Below, one piece after another: positions 6,979-13,970 of a DNA stretch of 24,866 nucleotides. The position numbers and the translations under genes are program-made. The DNA is from an uncultured Blautia sp. (GTDB lineage Bacteria; Bacillota; Clostridia; Lachnospirales; Lachnospiraceae). Position 1 is the stretch's first letter; each line of letters opens with the position of its first letter. The notes under the pieces are model-generated. The model was not told the DNA's origin. It saw only the letters and a program-made list of their open reading frames with translations, and ran no database searches. The stretch spans positions 1-24,866 of the forward strand of contig UQJE01000033.1 in NCBI GenBank assembly GCA_900541345.1, in the 5' to 3' direction.

Positions 6979-8181
6979 ATGCTGATCAGAAATTATCAAC
7001 CATCCGACTGTGAGGAAATGGCGGAACTGTTTTATAATACGGTTCATACGATAAATGCAAAAGATTATACAAAAGAACAATTAAATGTCTGGGCAACCGG
7101 TCAGGTGGATTTAAAAAAATGGAATCTGTCTTTTCTGGAGCATTACAGCGTTATTGCTGTTGAAGGCAAGTGCATCATAGGTTTTGGCGACATAGATAAA
7201 ACCGGTTATCTTGACCGCCTGTATGTCCACTCTGATTACCAGAAACAGGGTGTTGCCACAGCCATCTGCGATGCACTGGAGCAGACTGCACATGGAAATA
7301 TTACCACACACGCTTCCATTACTGCGCGCCCTTTTTTCGAAAAAAGGGGATACAAAGTTGTAAAAGAACAGCAGGTAAAACGTCAGGAAATTCTTCTTAC
7401 AAATTTTATTATGGAAAAAGAAATGACGCCGGGTGAATTTAAAAAACTCTGGAAAAAAGAAGAAGAAACTGCACATATTCACGGTTGGGATTTTTCCCAT
7501 ATTCATAACCGATACAGAGAAGAAGATGATTTGCCGTGGGATTACGAAAAAATCATCCGTCAATATCTGAGTAAAAATATGAAAGTTTTAGATTACGATA
7601 CAGGCGGCGGAGAATTTCTTCTAACTCTCAATCATCCTTTTGACAAAACAGCGGCAACAGAAGGTTATCCTCCCAATATAGAATTATGTAAAAAAACACT
7701 GCTGCCATTGGGCATTGATTTTAAATCCTGCAATACCCCTTCCACTATTCCATTTGAATCGGAAAGCTTTGACATAATTATAAACAGACATGGTGACTTT
7801 CACGCAAAAGAATTATACCGCCTTCTGAAAAAGAACGGACTGTTTATTACGGAACAGGTTGGAGGAGAGAACGACAGAGATTTAGTAGAAATGGTGCTTC
7901 CCAATACAGAAAAGCCATTTCCACATTTGAATTTAGCAGAGCAGCGCAAAATATTTGAAGACGCAGGATTTCATATTATTCAGGCAGAAGAAGCCTACCG
8001 TCCCATTATTTTTTATGATGTGGGCGCTTTCGTCTGGTTTGCTCATATTATCGAATGGGAGTTTCCCGGATTTTCTGTGGAAAAGTGCTTTGATGCCCTT
8101 CTCAAAATGCAGAAAATCGTTACAGATGACGGCTGCATAAAAGGAACGATTCATCGTTATCTTCTTGTGGCAAAGAAATAA
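6979..8181 (+). CDS. GNAT acetyltransferase - class I SAM methyltransferase fusion
   Basis: A 400-residue two-domain protein. Residues 1-145 are a complete GNAT domain like YafP/ElaA-type enzymes: LDRLYVHSDYQKQGVATAIC carries the acetyl-CoA loop and ARPFFEKRGYKVVKE is motif B, closing with LTNFIMEK, which is how stand-alone members end. Residues 160-400 are a class I methyltransferase: motif I VLDYDTGGGEFLL at about 203-215, SFDIIINRHGDFH as motif IV, then LLKKNGLFITEQVGG. There is no stop or frameshift between the parts. The ATG at 6979 has AGAAAGGA at proper spacing; a longer frame upstream overlaps DUF3784 and lacks a site. Substrates of both domains are unknown; a shared small-molecule target or an antibiotic-modifying role is only conjecture. 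Confidence 0.87.
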   Translation: MLIRNYQPSDCEEMAELFYNTVHTINAKDYTKEQLNVWATGQVDLKKWNLSFLEHYSVIAVEGKCIIGFGDIDKTGYLDRLYVHSDYQKQGVATAICDALEQTAHGNITTHASITARPFFEKRGYKVVKEQQVKRQEILLTNFIMEKEMTPGEFKKLWKKEEETAHIHGWDFSHIHNRYREEDDLPWDYEKIIRQYLSKNMKVLDYDTGGGEFLLTLNHPFDKTAATEGYPPNIELCKKTLLPLGIDFKSCNTPSTIPFESESFDIIINRHGDFHAKELYRLLKKNGLFITEQVGGENDRDLVEMVLPNTEKPFPHLNLAEQRKIFEDAGFHIIQAEEAYRPIIFYDVGAFVWFAHIIEWEFPGFSVEKCFDALLKMQKIVTDDGCIKGTIHRYLLVAKK

Positions 8182-8217
8182 AATATCTCGATTTCGAAAG
8201 AAGGGAGCTAGTATATC

Positions 8218-8898
8218 ATGGATAAAAACAAATTTCTCGATTATTTTCAAAATTTTTCTTTCTGGAAACATATGTCTGATGCAGAAAAAGAGCTGCTTCT
8301 CTCTAATATCCGCACACTTCATTATAACGAGGGAACTGCCATTCAATCCGGAGAACGTCAATGTCTCGGTACTCTCTTCCTCTTAAAGGGAATTATGCGA
8401 GTATATCTTCTCTCCTCTCAGGGAAAAGAAGCCACTCTTTATCGACTCCGGGAAGGAGATATTTGCACACTCTCTGCCTCCTGTATGCTTTCTGCCATTA
8501 CCTTTGATGTACAGATTGACGCGGAAACAGACTGTGATCTTCTCCTTCTTCCTGCCCCTGTTTTTTCACAACTGATGAACAGCAATATTTATCTGGAAAG
8601 CTTTATTTATAAATTAACAGCAGAACATTTTTCTGATGTAATTTCCGGTATTGAGCGCACCTTTTTCCTTTCTCTTCCTCAAAGAATTGCTGCCTTTCTT
8701 CTGGATGAATCTGCTGAGACAGGTTCTGATACACTCTCAATTACAAAAGAAAGTCTGGCGCGCTCCATAGGAAGTGCAAGAGAAGCTGTCAGCCGCGCTT
8801 TAAAACAAATGTCTTCTGACGGTTTTATAGAAGTATCACGAGGCAATATTTCCATCAAAAATAAAAGCCGCCTGTACCAGATGATCAATCATTCCTGA
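8218..8898 (+). CDS. Crp/Fnr-family transcriptional regulator
   Basis: A 226-residue regulator. Residues 1-130 form a cyclic-nucleotide-binding-type beta barrel (GERQCLGTLFLLKGIMRVY, then LREGDICTLSASCML). The dimer helix follows, and a winged helix-turn-helix lies at about 175-206 with ITKESLARSIGSAREAVSRA, where the recognition helix carries the S-R-E-x-x-S-R pattern typical of the family. It lacks the N-terminal four-cysteine iron-sulphur motif of FNR, and its two close cysteines (C83, C89) are not enough to claim a cluster. A GGGAG site lies about ten bases before the ATG. It is downstream of the fusion gene by 36 bases and converges on the trxB-trxA operon, which has a possible target palindrome. 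Confidence 0.9.
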   Translation: MDKNKFLDYFQNFSFWKHMSDAEKELLLSNIRTLHYNEGTAIQSGERQCLGTLFLLKGIMRVYLLSSQGKEATLYRLREGDICTLSASCMLSAITFDVQIDAETDCDLLLLPAPVFSQLMNSNIYLESFIYKLTAEHFSDVISGIERTFFLSLPQRIAAFLLDESAETGSDTLSITKESLARSIGSAREAVSRALKQMSSDGFIEVSRGNISIKNKSRLYQMINHS

Positions 8899-8907
8899 TT
8901 GCATCCG

Positions 8908-8930
8908 GCCAGACGGCTTTCTGGCTTTTT
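8908..8930 (+). terminator. Rho-independent terminator after the Crp/Fnr gene
   Basis: GCCAGA and TCTGGC form a six-base stem around a six-base loop, followed by TTTTT. The T run reaches the trxA stop codon on the other strand. Confidence 0.8.
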
Positions 8931-9225
8931 AGAGAAGCTCTTTTAATTTTTCCTTTGGAGTCAGTCCTACCACACGGGCTGCCTCTTCTCCATTTTTAAA
9001 GACAATCAGAGTCGGAATGCTCATAACCTGGTATTTTTGTGCCAGCTCCATCTCCTGGTCTACGTCAAGTTTTCCTACCGCATACCCTTCTTCTGCCAGC
9101 TCTTCAATGATCGGAGCCTGACGTCTGCACGGTCCGCACCATGTTGCCCAGAAATCTACGAGTACCGGTTTGTCTGATTTTAATACTTCCTGTTCAAAAT
9201 TTTCTGCTGTAAATACTTTTGCCAT
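8929..9225 (-). CDS. trxA: Thioredoxin
   Basis: A 98-residue thioredoxin with the redox motif W29-C30-G31-P32-C33 in the usual DFWATWCGPC context, the conserved D24 strand, and the cis-proline in MSIPTLIVF. It is a few residues shorter than E. coli TrxA but covers the whole fold. AAAAGGAG lies before the ATG. It is the second gene of an operon, 31 bases after the thioredoxin reductase gene, which should recycle it. It reduces cytosolic disulphides, for example in ribonucleotide reductase and peroxidases. Confidence 0.96.
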   Translation of the reverse strand: MAKVFTAENFEQEVLKSDKPVLVDFWATWCGPCRRQAPIIEELAEEGYAVGKLDVDQEMELAQKYQVMSIPTLIVFKNGEEAARVVGLTPKEKLKELL

Positions 9226-9256
9226 AATTATAATCTCCTTTTGCTTATTCTATATT

Positions 9257-10156
9257 TTATTTTAATGAGCGGACATATTTTCCGGCTGAAATCCCAGCCT
9301 GCGCTCCCTCATAAACGGCTTTTGCAATCTGAAGCAATCCGCCTGTACAGTCGCCTGCCGCAAACAGTCCAGGAACTGTAGTTTCCATAGAAGAATTTAC
9401 CTGTATATTTCCCTTCTCTGTAAGTTCGGCTCCAATCTGCCTTGCAAGCTCTCCGCTTCCAGCAGTTCCAAGTGCTACAAATACACCTTCTGCTCCTTTA
9501 AAAGCTCCGGATTCTATATCTGTCGCCTTTAACTCTCCTCCAAGACGAAGCCCGGAAACCTTCCCGTCTCCCTCAATCGCCTGAATTTTCATAGTATTGA
9601 CTTCCATAGACGGCTCTCTGGAAAAATTTGGTTCCTGTCCATCTGTGTAGATTGTAACAGAACCCGCTGTGTTTGAAAGTTCCTCCGCTTCATGAAGAGC
9701 AAAATCACTGTTTCCAAGTACTGCCACATCTTTTCCTCTGTAGAAAAAGGCATCACACACAGCACAGTAGCTTACGCCTCTTCCTTCAAATTCTTTTAAT
9801 CCCGGAATCTGCGGCGCTTTTCTTTTGCCTCCTGTTGCAAGAATCACACTTCGGCTTTCAAAGGTTCCTTCTGTTGTTTTTATTTCAAAGGTATCAAATC
9901 CTCCAAGTCCCAGAACCTGTGCTTCTACCGTCCGGACACCAAGAGCCTTTGCTTGGGAAAGTCCTGTCTCAAAAAGCTCGCTTCCGGAAAGCGGAGCGGA
10001 AAGTCCGTAATAATTTTCAATTTTTTCTGCCTTTTCCAAAGCTCCTGTCCCATCATATATAAGAAGGGGATTCATATTTCCTCTGGCAAGGTAAAGGGCT
10101 GCGGAAATGCCTGCCGGTCCTGCACCGATGATAATTACATTTTCCAGTTTTGCCAC
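9257..10156 (-). CDS. trxB: Thioredoxin reductase-like flavoprotein, probable ferredoxin-dependent type
   Basis: A 299-residue low-Mr thioredoxin reductase fold: FAD motif GAGPAG (11-16), redox pair C131-A-V-C134-D in place of the common CATCD, and the C-terminal FAD block VPGLFAAGDC (261-270). The region that binds NADPH in classical TrxB is changed: where a GGGxSAxEEA loop is expected it has GNSDFALHEA (148-157), and the HRRxxxRA phosphate-binding stretch is missing (VTIYTDGQEPNFSREPS instead). Such loss defines the pyridine-nucleotide-independent, ferredoxin-linked thioredoxin reductases (FFTR) known from clostridia, so I infer electrons come from ferredoxin. The start is GTG 10156; ribosome binding is weak (AAGAAAG) and no in-frame ATG is near. 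The trxA gene follows. Confidence 0.88.
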   Translation of the reverse strand: MAKLENVIIIGAGPAGISAALYLARGNMNPLLIYDGTGALEKAEKIENYYGLSAPLSGSELFETGLSQAKALGVRTVEAQVLGLGGFDTFEIKTTEGTFESRSVILATGGKRKAPQIPGLKEFEGRGVSYCAVCDAFFYRGKDVAVLGNSDFALHEAEELSNTAGSVTIYTDGQEPNFSREPSMEVNTMKIQAIEGDGKVSGLRLGGELKATDIESGAFKGAEGVFVALGTAGSGELARQIGAELTEKGNIQVNSSMETTVPGLFAAGDCTGGLLQIAKAVYEGAQAGISAGKYVRSLK

Positions 10157-10187
10157 CTGCTTTCTTATTTTTCCTTTGCTTTTCTAT

Positions 10188-10228
10188 AATATACCTGGTT
10201 TCTAAAAAGATTTCTGTGATTAAATCAC
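10188..10228 (-). promoter_or_regulatory. Candidate trxB promoter with Crp/Fnr-like palindrome
   Basis: The palindrome GTGATTAAATCAC (10216-10228; six-base arms around one base) lies upstream of a possible -10, TATATT (10193-10188 on the minus strand), with no good -35 (CAGAAA at 17 bases). The palindrome centre falls about 41 bases before the predicted start, the class II activator position. It overlaps the stop codon of the anti-sigma gene. Confidence 0.4.
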
Positions 10229-11014
10229 GTTTTTCTTATTTTTTCCAGCTCTTTTTCTTTCTCTTTTTCCTTCTCCGTTCTGGCCTTCCTCTTTCTGCCT
10301 GTTTTTTGTGAAATTTACTCCTCTTTTTTGGGAATCTTCCGATGTTTCTCCCTGTCCTTCCCTTGCCAGATCTCTTATCTGCCTCATGGTAAGCCCCTGT
10401 ACTTCTTCCGGTGTTATCTCAGGTTTTTTTGCTTTTAACTCCAGAAACGCTCTGTATTTTCCCACAGATAATCCTGCTTTATGCGCATTTTCAATTTCTT
10501 CTCTCCCAGCCCCTGTACACTGCATATTTTCATTTTCAGGAAGAAAATCCTTTATATTTTTTAACATTTCTGTGTTTTTTTCCTCATTTTTTCCGGCTAC
10601 TGTAATCAAAAGAAACTCGTCGTTATTAAGGCACTCTCTCACACACTTTGTATATATAATTTCCTCTAATGCTTTTTTATAATCCATATGTTTTACGTCT
10701 GCTTCTTTTACCAGATCCTTTCCATCTTCACTATACCCTTTCACGGAAATCACTCTGTCAAATGTATTCAGATTCAACTCTAAAGAAGGATTTATATCTA
10801 CACTTATAACAGAAGCTTCTGTAAAATAAATACGGTATCCTCCAAATCCAGTCAGCATAAGAAAAAAACATACCATGATTGGAATCCATTTATACATTCC
10901 TCTTCTTTCCGGCTTTTTTTCTTTTCTCATTTCTTCAAGAAAAGCCTTTGTATTTCTTTTTAATTCCTCTTCTGCATGAATCTCATCAAAAGCATTCCAT
11001 ATGCGCTCATTCAC
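10220..11014 (-). CDS. RsgI-like transmembrane anti-sigma factor
   Basis: About 264 residues: a short cytoplasmic N-terminus (first ~43 residues), one membrane helix (WIPIMVCFFLMLTGFGGYRI region), then an extracytoplasmic part with VISVDINPSLELNLNTFDRV and SVKGYSEDGKDLV, the recognisable middle domain of RsgI-type anti-sigma factors. The C-terminus is highly charged (K, R, E rich) and low complexity. I choose the GTG at 11014 because GGAGG lies eight bases upstream; the GTG at 11023 would overlap that site. The start overlaps the sigma-factor stop by eight bases, so translation is coupled. It should hold the ECF sigma factor at the membrane and release it on an outside signal; in this family the signal is often cell-wall or polysaccharide related, but none is visible here. 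Confidence 0.83.
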   Translation of the reverse strand: MNERIWNAFDEIHAEEELKRNTKAFLEEMRKEKKPERRGMYKWIPIMVCFFLMLTGFGGYRIYFTEASVISVDINPSLELNLNTFDRVISVKGYSEDGKDLVKEADVKHMDYKKALEEIIYTKCVRECLNNDEFLLITVAGKNEEKNTEMLKNIKDFLPENENMQCTGAGREEIENAHKAGLSVGKYRAFLELKAKKPEITPEEVQGLTMRQIRDLAREGQGETSEDSQKRGVNFTKNRQKEEGQNGEGKRERKRAGKNKKNVI

Positions 11015-11489
11015 TTCTGTCACCTCCCAGTTTTTCTGCCAAAAGCTTTCTGGCTCGGGTCAGATATGTATATACTGTATTTACATTTTTTCTTAGTATT
11101 TCGCTGATTTCTCCTGCTGTATATCCTTCATAATAATGAAGATACACCACATTTCTATACTTGGACGGCAGAGAAAGCACAGCCTCTAAAACTTCCCTGT
11201 TATCTGTTTTTTCTTCTTTTTCAAACTCCGGAAGCTCCTCAAGTGAGACTATATTTTTTCGAAAAAAATCCCGCAGAAAATCTCTGCAGGCATTTGTTGT
11301 AACACGTATCAGCCATGCCTTTTCATGCTCGTCACTTTCAAAAACAACAGAACTCAGGGCATATTTCAAAAACACGTTCTGAAATATGTCCTGAGTATCT
11401 TCATAATTTTTCAGGTGCAGCATACAGATTCTTCGAATCATATCTGCATACTGCTCCACTGCTCTGTTTACTTCCTGTTCACTTCGCAT
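11007..11489 (-). CDS. ECF-type RNA polymerase sigma factor
   Basis: A 160-residue sigma-70 family protein with only regions 2 and 4. Region 2 has YEDTQDIFQNVFLKY and EKAWLIRVTTNACRDFLR (core binding and -10 recognition). Region 4 has LPSKYRNVVYLHYYEGYTAGEISEILRK, with NVNTVYTYLTRARKLL as the -35 recognition helix. The ATG at 11489 has CGGAG eight bases upstream and lies inside the 3' end of the small secreted-protein gene (22-base overlap). The anti-sigma gene follows with overlap, the standard layout. Autoregulation is suggested by the possible ECF promoter at 11766-11794. Confidence 0.94.
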   Translation of the reverse strand: MRSEQEVNRAVEQYADMIRRICMLHLKNYEDTQDIFQNVFLKYALSSVVFESDEHEKAWLIRVTTNACRDFLRDFFRKNIVSLEELPEFEKEEKTDNREVLEAVLSLPSKYRNVVYLHYYEGYTAGEISEILRKNVNTVYTYLTRARKLLAEKLGGDRSE

Positions 11490-11743
11490 CTGCGTTCTCC
11501 GGTTTTATAAAATTTACCTCTGCCGCATTTTTTCCCGGCTTTCTTTTCTGTATGGCAGTTATCACAGATTCCAGCTCCGTCCTCGTCAGCAAAAGCTCTG
11601 TTTTCATCTGTACAGACACATACGTTCTCACAATTTTCTCTGTACGCTCTCTGACAATGCCCTCTTCCCTCTGCAAAAGCGGACGTACTTCCTGCCTCCA
11701 ATACAAGAACACCTGTTAATAAAATTACTGCTGCTTTTTTCAT
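11468..11743 (-). CDS. Small secreted cysteine-rich protein
   Basis: A 91-residue protein starting MKKAAVILLTGVLVLEAG, a clear signal peptide with likely cleavage after AFA (residue 24). The mature part has eight cysteines (30, 38, 42, 44, 60, 63, 73, 86). It includes ENVCVC and an acidic loop DEDGAGICDNCH at 53-64 that resembles the short calcium-loop/CxxC pieces seen in other Lachnospiraceae surface proteins; the CxxCH could also mimic a heme site, though no cytochrome c machinery is known here. The ATG at 11743 is chosen because AGGAGG lies nine bases before it; the ATGs at 11749 and 11767 are too close to or upstream of that site. It is the first gene of the sigma/anti-sigma operon, so it is either a product or a sensor of the response. 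Confidence 0.72.
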   Translation of the reverse strand: MKKAAVILLTGVLVLEAGSTSAFAEGRGHCQRAYRENCENVCVCTDENRAFADEDGAGICDNCHTEKKAGKKCGRGKFYKTGERRCEVNRK

Positions 11744-11765
11744 AATCATTTTCCTCCTGAATTTC

Positions 11766-11794
11766 AAAAACGCTCCAGCGTTTTTCCTGTTTCA
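11766..11794 (-). promoter_or_regulatory. Possible ECF promoter overlapping a terminator-like hairpin
   Basis: On the minus strand TGAAAC (11794-11789), a 16-base spacer and CGTT (11772-11769) fit the SigW/SigM type of ECF promoter and would start a short leader ending in AGGAGG and the ATG at 11743. The same bases hold the symmetric hairpin AAAAACGC-TGGA-GCGTTTTT (11785-11766), which could terminate the glyA remnant transcript in either direction. Confidence 0.45.
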
Positions 11795-11843
11795 CTTATA
11801 ATACGATTGAAACCGGCAAATCCATTCATTGGAAAAAAATTTT

Positions 11844-12281
11844 CTATGCGTTCAAAGGATATTTTTCTGTCAGCTCTTTTACAATGGCAGATGCTCTTTC
11901 CTTATCTTTCTCTTTTACCATAACAGAAATGGCTTCTGCAATCTTATCCATATCTTCTGTATTCATTCCCCTTGATGTGACGGCTGCTGTTCCAAGACGT
12001 ACACCGCTTGTGATAAAAGGAGACTGCGGATCGTTTGGAATGGCGTTTTTATTACAGGTAATATTTACCTCATCAAGAAGATTTTCCATCTCTTTTCCAG
12101 TAACGCCAAGGCTTCGAAGGTCAACCAGCATCAGGTGGTTGTCTGTGCCTCCTGATACAATATCTACACCGCGTTTTTTTAGTCCCTCACAGAGAGCCTT
12201 CGCGTTTTCCACTACTCGTTTTCCATACTCCTGAAACTCCGGCTCCAGCGCTTCTTTAAAGCACACTGCCTTTGCAGCAAT
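11844..12281 (-). pseudogene. glyA: Serine hydroxymethyltransferase, C-terminal remnant
   Basis: About 145 residues match the C-terminal domain of GlyA (usual length about 410): IAAKAVCFKEALEPEF at its 5' end, then GGTDNHLMLVDLRS, NAIPNDPQSPFITSG and GVRLGTAAVTSRGM, ending at a normal stop. The N-terminal two thirds, including the PLP-lysine segment, are missing; just before the IAAKA codons the frame has two stops. What precedes the junction is a promoter (12302-12330) and a possible ribosome site (TCAGGAG), so the gene looks internally deleted from its start to about residue 265. A GTG at 12266 could start a fragment, but its ribosome site is badly placed. A functional glyA must exist elsewhere if the cell makes glycine from serine. 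Confidence 0.88.
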
Positions 12282-12301
12282 CTCCTGATTTTATTACGTT
12301 G

Positions 12302-12330
12302 ATTATATCTGATTCGCTCATTTATGCCAA
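12302..12330 (-). promoter_or_regulatory. Promoter of the truncated glyA
   Basis: On the minus strand TTGGCA, a 17-base spacer and a perfect TATAAT lie about 20 bases before the deletion junction. It is divergent from the tRNA-Phe promoter. Confidence 0.75.
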
Positions 12331-12409
12331 CGAGAAAAAGACAAATGTCCGCACGCAACACACTTTCGCTGTTTTATCACTTTAATACTGCAATTTTTTC
12401 AAATATTTC

Positions 12410-12438
12410 TTGCAAACACATTAAAAATATGATAGTAT
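12410..12438 (+). promoter_or_regulatory. Promoter of tRNA-Phe
   Basis: TTGCAA, a 17-base spacer and TAGTAT, ending 26 bases before the mature tRNA 5' end. Confidence 0.7.
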
Positions 12439-12464
12439 AACTCATGTGGCAATTTGCCATATAT

Positions 12465-12537
<73 letters not shown>

Positions 12538-12553
12538 CTGCCAGACGGCTATC

Positions 12554-12583
12554 TCCCACAACACCATGTTGTGGGATTTTTTT
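12554..12583 (+). terminator. Strong terminator between tRNA-Phe and metY
   Basis: TCCCACAACA and TGTTGTGGGA form a perfect ten-base stem with a three-base loop, followed by seven T. It ends only 26 bases before the metY ATG. Confidence 0.9.
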
Positions 12584-12609
12584 ATACTCCAAGGAAAGGA
12601 CGTACCAAA

Positions 12610-13890
12610 ATGAAAGATTTTAAAATGGAAACAAAATGTCTTCATGCCGGTTATACCCCTGCCAAGGGCGAACCCTGCGCAGTTCCTATCTGCCAGAGCA
12701 CAACTTTCAAATACGACACAACCGACGAAATGGGACAGCTCTTTGATTTAAAAGCAGAAGGATATTTCTATACACGCCTTCAAAACCCTACAAATGACGC
12801 AGTTGCTGCAAAAATCGCAGCTCTGGAAGGCGGAGTGGCCGCTCTTCTTACTTCTTCCGGGCAGGCAGCAAACTTCTATGCTGTCTTTAATATCTGCGAA
12901 GCAGGCGATCATGTAGTTGCTGCCTCCACTATTTACGGCGGAACCTTTAACCTTCTTGCAGTTACCTTCAAAAAACTGGGCATTGACTGTACGTTTGTAG
13001 ATACAGATGCAAGTGAAGAAGAAATCGCAAAAGCTTTTCGTCCAAACACAAAAGTTCTTTTTGCAGAAACGATTGCAAACCCGGCTCTCGTAGTTCTTGA
13101 TATTGAAAAATTTGCACACGCAGCCCACAGCCACGGTGTTCCTCTTATTGTGGACAATACCTTTGCAACCCCGGTAAACTGCCGTCCATTCGAATGGGGT
13201 GCTGACATTGTAACCCATTCCACTACCAAATATATGGACGGACATGCCGTTCAGGTAGGCGGAGCTATTGTAGACAGCGGAAACTTTGACTGGGATGCTC
13301 ATGGTCATAAATACCACGGTCTTACAGAACCGGATGAATCTTATCACGGCGTTGTATACACAAAACAGTTTGGAAAAAAAGCCTATATCACAAAGGCAAC
13401 TTCTCAGCTTATGCGCGACCTTGGCTCGATTCCTTCTCCTATGAACTGTTTCCTTTTAAATCTCGGTCTGGAAACGCTTCCTCTCCGTGTGGAGCGCCAC
13501 TGCTTCAACGCCCAGAAGGTCGCAGAATTTTTAAATGCTCATGAAAAAGTAAGCTCTGTAAATTATGCAGGACTTCCCGGTGATAAATATCATGAGCTCG
13601 CAAAAAAATATATGCCAAAGGGAACCTGCGGCGTAATTTCCTTTGAATTAAAAGGAGGAAGAGATGCTGCCGTCCGCTTTATGGACAGCCTGGAGCTTGC
13701 AAATATCGCAACACACGTTGCTGCCTCAAAAACTATGGTTCTCCATCCTGCAAGCCATACACACCGCCAGATGAACGATGCCCAGCTTGCAGAAGCAGGC
13801 GTTTCTCCCGGAATGATCCGCCTTTCTATCGGAATCGAGAACGTAGACGACATTATTGAGGATTTGAAAAAAGCACTGGAAAACGCATAA
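12610..13890 (+). CDS. metY: O-acetylhomoserine sulfhydrylase (aminocarboxypropyltransferase)
   Basis: A 426-residue PLP enzyme of the Cys/Met metabolism family. It makes homocysteine from O-acetylhomoserine and sulphide in methionine synthesis and may also act as a cysteine synthase. The start METKCLHAGYTPAKGEP, the block TSSGQAANFYAVFNICEAGD and IVDNTFATPVNCRPFEWGAD are typical of MetY. The PLP lysine is K207 in HSTTKYMDGHAVQVGG. The C-terminal SHTHRQMNDAQLAEAGVSPGMIRLS block is intact, and the length fits. The ATG at 12610 has AAGGAAAGGA about ten bases upstream; frames starting farther upstream run through the tRNA. No SAM riboswitch or T-box is seen. There is little room for a promoter after the terminator at 12554-12583, so expression may rely on read-through from the tRNA-Phe promoter. 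Confidence 0.95.
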   Translation: MKDFKMETKCLHAGYTPAKGEPCAVPICQSTTFKYDTTDEMGQLFDLKAEGYFYTRLQNPTNDAVAAKIAALEGGVAALLTSSGQAANFYAVFNICEAGDHVVAASTIYGGTFNLLAVTFKKLGIDCTFVDTDASEEEIAKAFRPNTKVLFAETIANPALVVLDIEKFAHAAHSHGVPLIVDNTFATPVNCRPFEWGADIVTHSTTKYMDGHAVQVGGAIVDSGNFDWDAHGHKYHGLTEPDESYHGVVYTKQFGKKAYITKATSQLMRDLGSIPSPMNCFLLNLGLETLPLRVERHCFNAQKVAEFLNAHEKVSSVNYAGLPGDKYHELAKKYMPKGTCGVISFELKGGRDAAVRFMDSLELANIATHVAASKTMVLHPASHTHRQMNDAQLAEAGVSPGMIRLSIGIENVDDIIEDLKKALENA

Positions 13891-13895
13891 AATAC

Positions 13896-13943
13896 AAAAG
13901 ACAGAGAGAAATGCACGTTTTATACGTTCTCCTCTGTCTTTTT
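13896..13943 (+). terminator. Bidirectional terminator between metY and the 3D-domain gene
   Basis: AAAAGACAGAG pairs with CTCTGTCTTTTT; an inner stem of GAGAA with TTCTC extends the hairpin. The T run on the plus strand is strong. The minus-strand side ends in CTTTTGTATTTT, so it may also serve the convergent gene. Confidence 0.82.
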
Positions 13944-13970
13944 AATATTCAGAATTCCCTACCTTTATCT

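Noticed and set aside
11468..11743. CxxCH in the small secreted protein as a c-type cytochrome
   Set aside because: Only one motif inside a cysteine-rich acidic loop, no distal axial-ligand pattern, and no maturation genes nearby.
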